From contig CAVRXM010000001.1 in NCBI GenBank assembly GCA_963725085.1, positions 124,001 to 188,000 of the forward strand: a stretch of DNA of 64,000 nt. The letters run 5' to 3'. The notes beneath the pieces were generated by a model that was not told where the DNA came from, searched no databases, and saw only the letters and a list, made by a program, of their open reading frames with translations. A program made the translations under genes and the position numbers. The DNA is from VRUE01 sp963725085. Lineage in GTDB: Bacteria > Actinomycetota > Thermoleophilia > Solirubrobacterales > 70-9. This document shows positions 56,170 to 64,000 of the stretch, piece after piece; position 1 is the first letter of the stretch; the number at the start of each line of letters is the position of its first letter.

Positions 56170-57851
56170 GCGACTTCGGCGCGGTTCGCCACGTCTGCCT
56201 CGGCCTCGAGGTAGTGGTGCACCTGCTGGATCACGATCGACCCCTCGCCGACCGCCGAGGCGACCCTCTTTACCGAGCCGTGGCGGACGTCGCCGACGGC
56301 GAACACCCGACTGAGGCTGGTCTCCCCCATCCGCGGCGAGGCGCCGTCCTCGATGTCGATGTCGGGCCCGGTGAGGATGAAGCCCCACTCGTCGCGTTCG
56401 ATCTCAGGCGGCAGCCACCCCGTCCCCGGCTGGGCGCCGATCATCACGAACAGGGCATCGGCGGCGACTGTCGATTCCTTGCCCGACGGCCTGTCGAGCA
56501 GCGTCAGCGTTTCGAGCCGGTGCTCACCGCTGCCGCCGATCGCCTCGGTCTCGTACATGACGTCGATGTTCTCGGCGGCGTCGATCGCGCGGCAGAGGTA
56601 GTCGGACATCGTCTCCGAGAGGGTCTCGCGGCGGACGAGCATCGTCACTCTCGCCGCGTAGCGGCTGAGGTGCATCGCCGCCTGCCCCGCCGAGTTGCCG
56701 CCGCCGACGACGAAGACCCGTTTCCCGGGCAGCGCTTTCGCGTCGGCCGCCGAGGCGCCGTAGAAGACGCCCTCGCCCTCGAGGCAGCTGAGCGAGGGGA
56801 TCTCGAGCCGCCGGTAGGAGACCCCCGACGCGAGCAGGACCGCGATCGTCTCGATCTCGGTCCCGTCCGAGGTCCTCAGGAGATGCCGCCTCTCCCCCGG
56901 GCGCAGCTCGACGACCTCGCGCATCAGCAGGAACTCCGCCCCGAACACCCATGCCTGCTGGTAGGCGCGCTGGGCGAGGTCGGAGCCGCTGACCCCGCGC
57001 GAGAACCCGAGGTAGTTGCGGATCAGCGAGCTCGACCCGGCCTGGCCGCCGATCGCCTCGCGCTCGATCACCAGCGCCCGCATCCCCTCCGAGGAGGCGT
57101 AGACCGCGGCGGCGAGGCCGGCCGGGCCGGCGCCGATCACGACGACGTCGAACTGGCGGTCCTCGCCGAGCCGGGTGCGGACGCCGAAGGCGTCGGCCAG
57201 CTCGACGTTGGTCGGGTCGACGATGAAGCGCCCGCCCCCGACCCGAGCGACCGGGACCGTCAGGTCACCATGGCCGGAGGCCTCGAGGAGCGCCCTGCCG
57301 TCGTCCGACTCGGGCGGGTGGCAGGCGTAGGGGATCCCGTTGCGGCTGAGCAGATCGCGCAGTTCGGAGGCGCGCGGCGACCCAAGCTCGGCGACGATCT
57401 CGATCTCGCCCTGGAGCGGCGACTCGTGGCGCGCCCACTCGAACAGGAACTCGGCGACGGTGCGGTGAAAGAGCTCGTCCGGGCAGCGCTGCGGTTTCAG
57501 CACGTAGTAGTCGATCTTGCCGAGCGTCATCGCGGTCGAGATCTGATCGGCGGTATCCGCCTTCGCCCAATCGCCCCACCCGATCATCAGGCCGCGCTTG
57601 ACCGCCGGATGCAGCTCACGGGCCTGGGCGAGCAGGTCGGCGCCCGGAGTCTCGCCGAGCCGCTGGTCTGCGAGGACGAGGGCGACGGGCTCCCCTTCCT
57701 CGCGCAGCCGCTCCAACTCCCCCAGGGCCTCCTCCGCGGTCCTCATGGTCACGACCCTGTAGTCCTGGCCGTAGCGGCGCGTCAGCTCGATCTCGGTGCG
57801 TGCAAGCGCATCGGGATCCCCATCGACGGCGAGCAGAACCGGCTCTCCCAT
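56166..57851 (-). CDS. Receiver domain fused to a thioredoxin-reductase-like FAD domain
   Basis: 561 residues. Residues 1-130 form a response-regulator receiver fold with an Asp in LVLADQRLGE and Lys in VLKPQRC. Residues 150-230 resemble a glutaredoxin-like domain (IEIVAELGSPRASELRDLL). From about 235 there is a thioredoxin-reductase fold: DVVVIGAGPAGLAAAVYASSEG, the NADP motif VFVVGGGNSAGQAAMHL and VFAVGDVRHGSVKR. The place of the CxxC disulfide reads FYGASAADA, with no Cys pair, so it cannot reduce thioredoxin. It may be a ferredoxin- or quinone-type reductase switched by the receiver. Intact. Confidence 0.85.
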   Translation of the reverse strand: MGEPVLLAVDGDPDALARTEIELTRRYGQDYRVVTMRTAEEALGELERLREEGEPVALVLADQRLGETPGADLLAQARELHPAVKRGLMIGWGDWAKADTADQISTAMTLGKIDYYVLKPQRCPDELFHRTVAEFLFEWARHESPLQGEIEIVAELGSPRASELRDLLSRNGIPYACHPPESDDGRALLEASGHGDLTVPVARVGGGRFIVDPTNVELADAFGVRTRLGEDRQFDVVVIGAGPAGLAAAVYASSEGMRALVIEREAIGGQAGSSSLIRNYLGFSRGVSGSDLAQRAYQQAWVFGAEFLLMREVVELRPGERRHLLRTSDGTEIETIAVLLASGVSYRRLEIPSLSCLEGEGVFYGASAADAKALPGKRVFVVGGGNSAGQAAMHLSRYAARVTMLVRRETLSETMSDYLCRAIDAAENIDVMYETEAIGGSGEHRLETLTLLDRPSGKESTVAADALFVMIGAQPGTGWLPPEIERDEWGFILTGPDIDIEDGASPRMGETSLSRVFAVGDVRHGSVKRVASAVGEGSIVIQQVHHYLEAEADVANRAEVA

Positions 57852-57917
57852 GGAAAGGATGGTATCGGCGGGCGCAGGCCCCGGCCCGCCTCACACGCGC
57901 TAGCGTCCCGGTCTGAT

Positions 57918-59096
57918 ATGACGGTCGTCAAGGACACGGGCGTGAGAGCCGTCCCGCCGCCGTTCGACTCCGAGCACGAGGAGCTGCGCGAGACGGTGAG
58001 GCGGTTCGTCTCGAAGGAGATCGCCCCCAACGTCGACGAGTGGGAGGCCGCCCGCGAATTCCCGCGCGAGCTCTACCGGCGCTGCGCCGAGCTCGGCTTC
58101 CTCGGCCTCAAGTTCCCCGAGAGCTACGGCGGCCAGGGCGGGACCCACCTCCACGACGCGGTCTGGGTCGAGGAGCTTGCCCGCTCAGGTGGCTCCGGCG
58201 GGGTGGCGGCGGGCCTCAACGCCCACGCCTCGATCGCGATGCCGCCGATCTTCAACTTCGGGACCGAGGAGCAGAAGCAGCGCTGGCTGGTGCCGGGGAT
58301 CGCAGGCGAGAAGATCGGGGCGCTGGGTATCACCGAGCCGGGCGCCGGCTCCGACGTCGCCGGAATCACGACCTTCGCCGAGCGGACCGACGGCGGCTAC
58401 GTCGTCAACGGCGCCAAGACCTTCATCACCAACGGCGTCCGCGCCGACTTCCTCGTCTGCGCCTGCAAGACGACCCAGGACGGCGGCCACCACGGGATCT
58501 CGTTTCTGGTCCTCGAGAGCGAGATGCCCGGCTACGAGGTCTCGGCGAAGCTCGAGAAGCTCGGCTGGCACTCATCCGACACCGGCGAGCTCTCCTTCAC
58601 CGACGTCGAGGTCCCGGCCGAGAACCTGCTCGGCGAGGAGAACGAGGGCTTCAGGCTGATCATGTTCAACTTCGCCTGGGAGCGGCTGCTGATGGCGATC
58701 GGGGCGGTCGGCGCGATGCAGCGGCTGATCGAGACCACCGTCGCCTACGCGCTCGACCGCAAGGCGTTCGGGCGACCGATCGGCAACTTCCAGGCGGTAC
58801 GTCACAAGGTCGCCGAGATGGCGACCCAGGCCGAGGCCGCGCGGGCGATCACCTACAACGCGCTGCGCCTCTTCCATGAGGGCCAGGACTGCATCAAGGA
58901 GGTGACGATGGCGAAGCTGATCACCCAGCGCGGCGTGCTCGACATCGCCGACGAGTGCCTCCAGATCCACGGCGGCTACGGATACATGCGCGAGTACGGG
59001 ATCGAGCGCGCCGTCCGCGACGCCCGCCTCGGCCCGATCGGCGGCGGCACCGACGAGATCATGAAGGAGATCCTGGGCAAACAGCTGGGGCTGTAA
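57918..59096 (+). CDS. Acyl-CoA dehydrogenase 2
   Basis: 392 residues, ATG 57918. SEHEELRETVRRFVSKEIAPNVDEWE, LGFLGLKFPESYGGQGGTHLHDAV, GALGITEPGAGSDVAGITTFAERTDGGYVVNGAKTFITNGVRADFLV, LGEENEGFRLIMFNFAWERLL and ECLQIHGGYGYMREYGIERAVRDARLGPIGGGTDEIMKEILGK. About 60% similar in motif pattern to dehydrogenase 1, so likely a paralog with another chain-length or branched substrate. Same pathway context. Confidence 0.9.
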   Translation: MTVVKDTGVRAVPPPFDSEHEELRETVRRFVSKEIAPNVDEWEAAREFPRELYRRCAELGFLGLKFPESYGGQGGTHLHDAVWVEELARSGGSGGVAAGLNAHASIAMPPIFNFGTEEQKQRWLVPGIAGEKIGALGITEPGAGSDVAGITTFAERTDGGYVVNGAKTFITNGVRADFLVCACKTTQDGGHHGISFLVLESEMPGYEVSAKLEKLGWHSSDTGELSFTDVEVPAENLLGEENEGFRLIMFNFAWERLLMAIGAVGAMQRLIETTVAYALDRKAFGRPIGNFQAVRHKVAEMATQAEAARAITYNALRLFHEGQDCIKEVTMAKLITQRGVLDIADECLQIHGGYGYMREYGIERAVRDARLGPIGGGTDEIMKEILGKQLGL

Positions 59097-59106
59097 CGCC
59101 TGCCCA

Positions 59107-60315
59107 ATGGTCCGAGGCCATTCCCGTACCAAGAGCCGCTACGGTTCTGCGGTGGGCGTGGCAGGGCCAAGCGACACGAAACAGCTGCAGGGCGGGTACG
59201 ACGTCGTCATCTGCGGCGCCAGCTTCGGCGGGCTCGCGGTCGCCCGCGAGCTGGCCGGCTCCGGGGCCGACGTCCTCGTCCTCGACCGCTACGAGATCGG
59301 GGCCCGCGCGACCTCGGCCTGCGGGATCCCGACCGAGTGGCTGCGGGCGCTGGACATGATCGAGATCGAGGTCCAGCGCTTCGGCGAGCTCGTCGTCAAC
59401 ACCCCCGGTCGCAGGACGATCCTCGACCTTCCCTACACGTTCTCGACCTTCAACTACGACGAGATGTGCGAGGCGCTGTGGCGCGATTGCGACGCCAGCT
59501 TCGAGATCGCGGCCGTCGAGGGCCGGGCGCCGGGTGAGAACGGGAAGGTCACGGTGGAGACCGACCGCGGACCGGTGTCGGCGCCGCTGGTCGTAGACGC
59601 GCTCGGATGGCGGCGGATCCTCGCCGGCGACGACGGCTTCCAGCCCACCGACGCTCCCCTGACCCGCGGCCTCGAGGTCCATCCCCGGGGCAACAGCGAC
59701 GACCTCGAGGTCTGGGTCGACCGCCGCTACGCCCGGTCAGGCTACGGCTGGTGCTTTCCGGCCGGCGAGGAGCTGCGGATCGGCGCCTGCTCCTACTGGC
59801 CCGACGACCACGTGCGCGAGGGAACCGACATCCTCTCCGCCGACCTCGGCACCGACCAGGTCCGCTACCAGGGCAACTGGATCCCGCACCGGCTGCGCCC
59901 GCCGACCGAAGCGGGCGTCTTCTTCGTCGGCGACTCGGCCGGACAGTGCCTGCCGCTGACCGCGGAGGGGATCAGGACGGCGCTCTACTACGGGATCGCG
60001 GTCGGCCGCGAGATGCGCGCCGTGATCGAGGGCCGCCGCACCCGCAAGCAGGCGGCGACGAACTACACCGATCTCCACGACTCTCACAGGACCGGCTTCG
60101 GGATCCTCCTCTTCGTCCAGAAGATCCTCCCCTGGATCCCGGTGCGCCTCTTGGGCCCGGCGTTCCGCATCTACAAGACCCAGCGCCTGATCGACCTCAC
60201 CTTCAACGCCTATCTCGAGATCGCTCCACCTGGCTTCGCCGCCGAAGGCGCGGGTTCCCGCCGCCTCGCGGACCGGGACGAGAGCGCCGAGCTGAGCGCC
60301 ACCACGGCCGCCTAG
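59107..60315 (+). CDS. FAD-dependent oxidoreductase, geranylgeranyl-reductase-like
   Basis: About 400 residues. VVICGASFGGLAVARELAGSGADVLVLDRYEIGARATSACGIP is the FAD-binding start, and GVFFVGDSAGQCLPLTAEGIRTALYYGIAVGREM the second FAD motif typical of geranylgeranyl-reductase/halogenase-type flavoproteins. RYARSGYGWCFPAGEELRIGACSY lines the substrate side. The start is uncertain: ATG 59107 or GTG 59152, both without a clear ribosome site. C-terminal helices (LLFVQKILPWIPVRLLGPAFRIYKTQRLIDLTF) suggest membrane contact. Likely lipid or terpenoid reduction. Confidence 0.83.
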   Translation: MVRGHSRTKSRYGSAVGVAGPSDTKQLQGGYDVVICGASFGGLAVARELAGSGADVLVLDRYEIGARATSACGIPTEWLRALDMIEIEVQRFGELVVNTPGRRTILDLPYTFSTFNYDEMCEALWRDCDASFEIAAVEGRAPGENGKVTVETDRGPVSAPLVVDALGWRRILAGDDGFQPTDAPLTRGLEVHPRGNSDDLEVWVDRRYARSGYGWCFPAGEELRIGACSYWPDDHVREGTDILSADLGTDQVRYQGNWIPHRLRPPTEAGVFFVGDSAGQCLPLTAEGIRTALYYGIAVGREMRAVIEGRRTRKQAATNYTDLHDSHRTGFGILLFVQKILPWIPVRLLGPAFRIYKTQRLIDLTFNAYLEIAPPGFAAEGAGSRRLADRDESAELSATTAA

Positions 60316-60350
60316 ACAACCGGCCGGCCGGTCGCGCTAGGTTCCAGGGG

Positions 60351-60779
60351 ATGCTGTCCTGGCTCGGCAGGCTGTTGATCTCCCGCAACATGGCGAGGTC
60401 CCGTGAAGGTGACCTCGAGCCGGCGCTCCGAATGGACGCCGACGACATCCGGTTCAAATTCCCCGGCGACAGCTCCTGGGCGACGGAGCTGGAGGGCAAG
60501 GACGAGCTGCGGAAGTGGCTCGAGCGGTTCGCCGACGCCGGGCTTCAGATCTACCCCGACGAGGTCGTGCTGCAGGGGTTCCCCTGGAAGCAGACGATCT
60601 GCGTGCGCGGCACCGACCATCTCGACACCCCGGACGGGGAGCGCGTCTATGAGAACCGGTACGTGATCTGGGGGCGGATCTCCTGGGGCAAGCTGCGCGA
60701 GTACGAGGTCTACGAGGACACCCAGAAGACCGAGGCTCTCGACCGCTACCTCGAGTCGATCGGGAAGCTCCCGGGGTGA
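60351..60779 (+). CDS. SnoaL-like protein, 142 residues
   Basis: ATG 60351. LSWLGRLLISRNMARSREGDLEPALRMDADDIRFKFPGDSSWATELEGKDELRKWLERFADAGLQI and YENRYVIWGRISWGKLREYEVYEDTQKTEALDRYLES fit the NTF2/SnoaL fold with a conserved E-Y-E-V-Y-E. Its stop overlaps the SixA GTG by 4 bases. Function unknown; shares the cluster with the FAD reductase. Confidence 0.72.
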   Translation: MLSWLGRLLISRNMARSREGDLEPALRMDADDIRFKFPGDSSWATELEGKDELRKWLERFADAGLQIYPDEVVLQGFPWKQTICVRGTDHLDTPDGERVYENRYVIWGRISWGKLREYEVYEDTQKTEALDRYLESIGKLPG

Positions 60780-61214
60780 TCTACATGCTGCGACACGGCG
60801 ACGCCGAGCATGGCGACGGCGACGACTCGGCGCGGCGCCTGACCGAGAAGGGCGAGCGCCAGGCGATCGCCGCCGGGAGGGCGATGGCGGCGCTCGGGAT
60901 CGAGATCGACGCCTGCCTGACGAGCCCGAAGGTGCGGGCGGCCGAGACCGCGCGGCTCGCCTGCGAGCCGCTCTCGGTGGAACCCGAGACCGCGGACGAG
61001 CTCGCCGGTCGCTTCGATGCGCTCGCCCTCGCCGCCGGCCGCGGCGATGTCCTCCTCGTCGGCCACAACCCCGACTTCAAGACCGAGGTCGGCCGAGCTG
61101 ACCGGCGCCAACGTCAAGTTCCGCAAGGGCGGCCTCGCGATCCTCGACGGCAGCACCCTGATCGCGCAGCTGCGCCCCGAGGACCTGGCGGCAATCGCCG
61201 CCGCGGGTCAATGA
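60776..61214 (+). CDS. sixA: Phosphohistidine phosphatase SixA (one frameshift)
   Basis: GTG 60776. IYMLRHGDAEHGDGDDSARRLTEKGERQAIAAGRAM holds the RHG catalytic His, and CLTSPKVRAAETARLACEPL and VLLVGHNPDF the second His. One base is extra near 61092, after which ELTGANVKFRKGGLAILDG continues. About 146 residues, normal for SixA. Removes phosphate from histidine phosphotransfer proteins. The ATGA stop couples it to the FAH-family gene. Confidence 0.87.
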
Positions 61215-62098
61215 GGCTCTGCCGGTTCCGCGCCGACGGCGGCGCCAGGCTCGGGCTGGTCGAGGGCGAGCGCGTGATCGACCTATCCGCGGCGGGGCCC
61301 GAGCTGCCGTCGGAACCCGCCAGAGCGCTTGACGCCGCCGGCGCCGCGCGCCTCGCCGAGCTCGCCGCCGGGGCGGGTCCCGGAGCCCCGCTCGACGAGC
61401 TGACCCTCCTCAGCCCGGCCCGGCCCCGCAAGTACCTGGCGATCGCCCTGAACTACGCCGACCACATCGCCGAGACCGGGATGGAGGCGCCGACGGTGCC
61501 GACCTTCTTCAACAAGCAGCCGACCTGCGTCGTCGGAACCGGCGCCGACGTGCACATGCCCCGGGTCTCGGACAAGCTCGACTACGAGGGAGAGCTGGCG
61601 ATCGTGATCGGCAGGCGCTGCCGCCACGTGCCGTCGGAGCGGGCCGCCGAGGTGATCGCCGGCTACACGGTCGCCAACGACGTATCGGTCCGCGACTGGC
61701 AGATGCGGGCGCCGACGATGACGATCGGCAAGTCCTTCGACACCCATGGCCCGCTCGGGCCCTGGCTCGTGACCGGCGATGAGCTCGGCGACCCACAGCG
61801 GCTCGGGATCCGCACCTTCGTCAACGACGAGCAGCGCCAGGACGGCAAGACATCGGAGATGGTCTTCGACTGCTTCCAGCAGGTCTCCCACCTCTCCGAA
61901 GCGTTCACGCTCGAGCCGGGTGACGTGATCGCGACCGGCACCCCGGCCGGGATCGGCGCCTCGGTCCAGCCCTTTCCCGAGGGTCTGCTGAAGGTCGGCG
62001 ACACGGTCAGAATCGAGATCGACGGGATCGGCGAGCTCCGCAACGACGTGATCGCCGAGCCGGACGGCTTCGTCGTCGCCGACGACCCACCGGTCTGA
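61211..62098 (+). CDS. Fumarylacetoacetate-hydrolase-family protein
   Basis: 295 residues. The N-terminal lobe CRFRADGGARLGLVEGERVIDLSAAG, then YLAIALNYADHIAETGM, PTFFNKQPTCVVGTGADVHMP, KLDYEGELAIVIGRRCRHV (metal-binding Glu pair), GYTVANDVSVRDWQMR and GDVIATGTPAGIGASVQPF. This is the FAH/HpcE fold that cleaves C-C bonds of acylpyruvate- or hydroxymuconate-type substrates with Mg/Mn. Role in an aromatic or keto-acid pathway is inferred. Confidence 0.9.
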   Translation: MRLCRFRADGGARLGLVEGERVIDLSAAGPELPSEPARALDAAGAARLAELAAGAGPGAPLDELTLLSPARPRKYLAIALNYADHIAETGMEAPTVPTFFNKQPTCVVGTGADVHMPRVSDKLDYEGELAIVIGRRCRHVPSERAAEVIAGYTVANDVSVRDWQMRAPTMTIGKSFDTHGPLGPWLVTGDELGDPQRLGIRTFVNDEQRQDGKTSEMVFDCFQQVSHLSEAFTLEPGDVIATGTPAGIGASVQPFPEGLLKVGDTVRIEIDGIGELRNDVIAEPDGFVVADDPPV

Positions 62099-62101
62099 GC
62101 C

Positions 62102-62902
62102 ATGGACGAAAGCAGGCGCCGAGCCCACCTCAACCTGATCGACAGCTCGCACCAGCTCTTCGACCTCGACTCGGGCGCCACCGTCGAGACCCACGGCGGC
62201 TGCTTCCTCGGCGCCGGCAGCTCCGACAACCCGGCGGTCTCAAACGCCGCGTTCCGCGTCGACGACGCGCTCGACCCGTCCGAGCTGCTGCGGCGGGCGC
62301 GGGCGTTCTTCGGCATGCGCGGCCGCGGCTTCAGCCTCTGGACGCGTGGAGACGAGCCCGAGGACCGCGACCTGCTCGAGGTCGCCCTCGCCGAGGGGCT
62401 CAGCCCGTTCTTCGAGATGCCGGAGATGGTGATGGTGGGGCGTGCCGAGGAGGTGCCGCTGCCGAATGGGGTCGAGCTCCGCCGCCTCCACGGCGCCGAG
62501 GAGGCGGCGGACTACTGGCGGGTCGCGAGGGAGTCCTACGTCAGCATCGGGTTCCCACCCGAGGTGTTCGACCACTACGACGACCACACAGGGCTGATGA
62601 CAGACAACACGGTCGCCTTCCTCGCCTACCGAGGCGCCGCCCCGGTCGCGATCGCGATGACGATCGTCAACAACGGCGTCGCCGGGATCTACTGGGTCGG
62701 CACCACCGAGAGGGCCCGCGGCCAGGGCCTCGGCCGGGCTCTGACCGCGGCGGCGGTCAACGCCGGCCTCGACCTCGGCGCCGATCTGGCCTCACTGCAG
62801 GCCTCGCCGATGGGAGAGCCGATCTACCGGGCGATGGGCTTCGAGAAGATCTTCGATTACAGGCTGCTGATGGCTGCGCCACCGGAGGAGACGAGGCGAT
62901 GA
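62102..62902 (+). CDS. GNAT-family N-acetyltransferase
   Basis: 266 residues. The acetyl-CoA motif is WVGTTERARGQGLGRALTAAAVNAGLDLG, followed by LQASPMGEPIYRAMGFEKIFDYRLL. The N-terminal half (LFDLDSGATVETHGGCFLGAGSSDNPAVSNAAFRVD, FGMRGRGFSLWTRGDEPEDRDLLEVALAEGL) is a second, degenerate GNAT-like lobe. The acceptor is unknown. Its stop overlaps a start codon (ATGA) of the truncated glyoxalase gene. Confidence 0.85.
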   Translation: MDESRRRAHLNLIDSSHQLFDLDSGATVETHGGCFLGAGSSDNPAVSNAAFRVDDALDPSELLRRARAFFGMRGRGFSLWTRGDEPEDRDLLEVALAEGLSPFFEMPEMVMVGRAEEVPLPNGVELRRLHGAEEAADYWRVARESYVSIGFPPEVFDHYDDHTGLMTDNTVAFLAYRGAAPVAIAMTIVNNGVAGIYWVGTTERARGQGLGRALTAAAVNAGLDLGADLASLQASPMGEPIYRAMGFEKIFDYRLLMAAPPEETRR

Positions 62903-62990
62903 GGCAACGCCTCACCCTGATCACCTCGGGGTCTCCGATCTCGCCCGGGCGCGGGCCTTCTACGAAGCTCTCGGCTGGACGCTGACGGCC
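62899..62990 (+). pseudogene. Truncated VOC/glyoxalase-family fragment
   Basis: ATG 62899 overlaps the GNAT stop. MRQRLTLIT followed, one base over, by LGVSDLARARAFYEALGWTLT is the conserved start of VOC-fold dioxygenase/glyoxalase proteins. It then ends at the tail of the convergent DUF4389 gene, about 30 residues in, where about 130 are normal. A deletion or assembly join near 62985-62992 removed the rest. Confidence 0.7.
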
Positions 62991-62991
62991 G

Positions 62992-63621
62992 CTACGGACC
63001 AAGTCGGAACGGCGGGTACTGGTCGGTGACCAGCGTGAAGGCGTACCCGATCACCCTGTTGTGCCAGCGGTAGACGCCTTCGACGAAATTGAAGGCGCCG
63101 CGCGGATACCGCCCGGTGAAGAGGATCGCGAACCAGGCGAAGATGACGACGAAGAAGGCGCCGATGTAGAGGAAGAAGAGGACGACGTAGTGGGGGATCG
63201 CCAGCAGCCACTTGACCAGCGGCATGCCCCGTTGCAGCTCGGTCTCGGCGTCCGGGTAGGGGAAGTCGAGATGGACCGCCTGTTGCTCGTCGGTCGAGGG
63301 ATAGGTGTCGTCCATCAGCGTCAGGTAGACGCCGATCCGATTCCCGAACCGCAGCAGTTCGAGGTTCCAGTCGAACCACCAGCGCGGGTATTTCTTGCGG
63401 AAGAGGAGCATCAGGACGACCGGGATCGTCAGCAGCCCGACGCCTCCCGCGGCCCAGCTGTATTCGGTGCCCCCGGCCGAGTAGGAGCTTCCGCCGGCGA
63501 GCATCGAGGCGATGATCGCGATCGGGATCACGGTGAAGATTCGGAAGAACGTCGTCAGCCGGTTCAGCTGCCGGTCCGGGTAGTCGACGGAGAACGTGAC
63601 TGGGTACGCCGAGGGCTCCAT
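62992..63621 (-). CDS. DUF4389-family membrane protein
   Basis: 209 residues, ATG 63621 behind GGAGG. VTFSVDYPDRQLNRLTTFFRIFTVIPIAIIASML, then VVLMLLFRKKYPRWWFDWNLELLRFGNRIGVYLTLMDDTYPSTDEQQAVHLDFPYPD, then LVKWLLAIPHYVVLFFLYIGAFFVVIFAWFAILFTGRYPRGAFNFVEGVYRW and LVTDQYPPFRL. Four or so spans with the YPRWWFDW/LTGRYPRG signature of DUF4389. Function unknown. Its end sits on the truncated glyoxalase fragment. Confidence 0.87.
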   Translation of the reverse strand: MEPSAYPVTFSVDYPDRQLNRLTTFFRIFTVIPIAIIASMLAGGSSYSAGGTEYSWAAGGVGLLTIPVVLMLLFRKKYPRWWFDWNLELLRFGNRIGVYLTLMDDTYPSTDEQQAVHLDFPYPDAETELQRGMPLVKWLLAIPHYVVLFFLYIGAFFVVIFAWFAILFTGRYPRGAFNFVEGVYRWHNRVIGYAFTLVTDQYPPFRLGP

Positions 63622-63705
63622 GCTGGCCTCCTCCTTTTCCCTGCGGGAGTGGACGAATCCGCATCGTGGCGCACCGATCGGCGGCAACCGCGGGCTCCTG
63701 AGCCC

Positions 63706-63719
63706 TGACTGGCCGGTCA
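63706..63719. promoter_or_regulatory. Imperfect inverted repeat between DUF4389 and SDR genes
   Basis: TGAC-TGGCCG-GTCA, with an inner GGCC, in the divergent gap (63622-63785). It resembles the TTGACTG-type TetR site at 42035 and could be an operator for one or both genes. The gap otherwise holds GGAGGGAGA ahead of the SDR. Confidence 0.4.
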
Positions 63720-63785
63720 ACCAGGATTGCGCCGTTCCATGTAGCCTCCCCCGACTCACGAATCCAGGAGGGAGAGCGCAATCTG

Positions 63786-64000
63786 ATGGGACTTCTAGAC
63801 GGTAAAGCGGCGATCGTCACCGGGTCGGCCCGGGGTATCGGCCGCGCGACGGCGGAGCTCTTCGCCGCCGAGGGCGCCAAGGTGCTGATCAACGACCTCG
63901 ACGCCGATATCGCCGAGCAGGCCTCGACCGAAATCGACGGCGAGACCGCCGTCCACGCAGGCGACCTGACCAAGCCCGACGCCGCCGACCAGCTGGTCGC
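63786..64000 (+). CDS. Short-chain dehydrogenase/reductase (cut by the window edge)
   Basis: ATG 63786. LLDGKAAIVTGSARGIGRATAELFAAEGAKVLINDLDADIAEQ is the TGxxxGIG cofactor site with an Asp in LINDLD that suggests NAD preference, and VHAGDLTKPDAADQLV follows. FabG-like classical SDR; the catalytic Tyr-Lys is beyond the window. Confidence 0.85.
   Translation, partial: MGLLDGKAAIVTGSARGIGRATAELFAAEGAKVLINDLDADIAEQASTEIDGETAVHAGDLTKPDAADQLV

Noticed and set aside
55932..57900. Plus-strand extension in front of acyl-CoA dehydrogenase 2
   Set aside because: The frame is only open because it is antisense to the receiver-reductase gene; the dehydrogenase starts at ATG 57918.

Overview
This is a 64 kb piece of a GC-rich, gene-dense actinobacterial chromosome. 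A Thermoleophilia/Solirubrobacterales soil lineage is my best guess. Support comes from an actinobacterial-type mIHF nucleoid protein, a DUF6131 small membrane protein, a DUF4235-like/holin-like/DUF3618 cassette, an FprA-type ferredoxin reductase, a ChdC-type coproheme enzyme and frequent GTG/TTG starts. No rRNA, tRNA, CRISPR array, transposase or phage module is visible. The lineage is inferred from gene content, not from a marker-gene comparison.

Layout: 0-6.6 kb holds a MoxR/VWA pair, an Rrf2 regulator with a TauE exporter, and a THI5-type ABC uptake system for a thiamine precursor. 6.5-11.6 kb holds a PAS-GAF-GGDEF-EAL protein, an AlkA-like glycosylase, a GNAT protein and a DUF6131 micro-gene. 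11.7-18.5 kb holds an alpha-oxoamine synthase, mIHF, small membrane proteins, a solo B3/4 tRNA-editing-like protein, a thioredoxin-fold protein and an Mce/Mla-type permease set (ATPase plus two permeases). 18.6-26.9 kb holds a lipoprotein, a PQQ-type sugar dehydrogenase, an aldehyde dehydrogenase, a SAM-I riboswitch with B12-dependent metH, and an AbiEi-like/DUF559 protein. 26.9-33.7 kb holds a glycosyltransferase-flippase fusion, an FG-GAP/collagen-like surface protein and a large membrane protein. 33.7-39.6 kb carries heme and Fe-S functions (ChdC, FprA, BolA, Grx4, an A-type carrier) and DegV. 39.7-47 kb holds the holin-like cassette, a nitrilase-TetR operon with a clear operator, a cyclase/AAA/TPR regulator, an SDR and a second collagen-like protein. 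47-63 kb is a catabolic region: epimerase, MerR, class III CoA-transferase, BKACE enzyme, carboxyltransferase, enoyl-CoA hydratase, two acyl-CoA dehydrogenases, a FAD reductase, SixA and an FAH-family hydrolase. An SDR runs off the right edge.

How genes work together: the CoA-transferase, BKACE, carboxyltransferase and 108-aa protein overlap one another, and the hydratase and dehydrogenases sit beside them. They read as one acyl-CoA or beta-keto-acid breakdown pathway, probably under the adjacent MerR regulator. BolA, CGFS glutaredoxin and the A-type carrier form an Fe-S trafficking group. metH is controlled by SAM through its leader.

Data quality: many well-conserved genes (VWA, permease, B3/4, sugar dehydrogenase, aldehyde dehydrogenase, metH and others) are broken by single-base indels, mostly extra G or C, although their proteins are otherwise complete. 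I read these as sequencing or assembly errors and give the span of the intended gene.

The most unusual structure is a dispersed hairpin repeat of about 76-85 bp. It shares an exact 20-mer in four places and in three of them begins within a few bases of a stop codon. A 48 bp perfect palindrome at 10218-10265 is the second.
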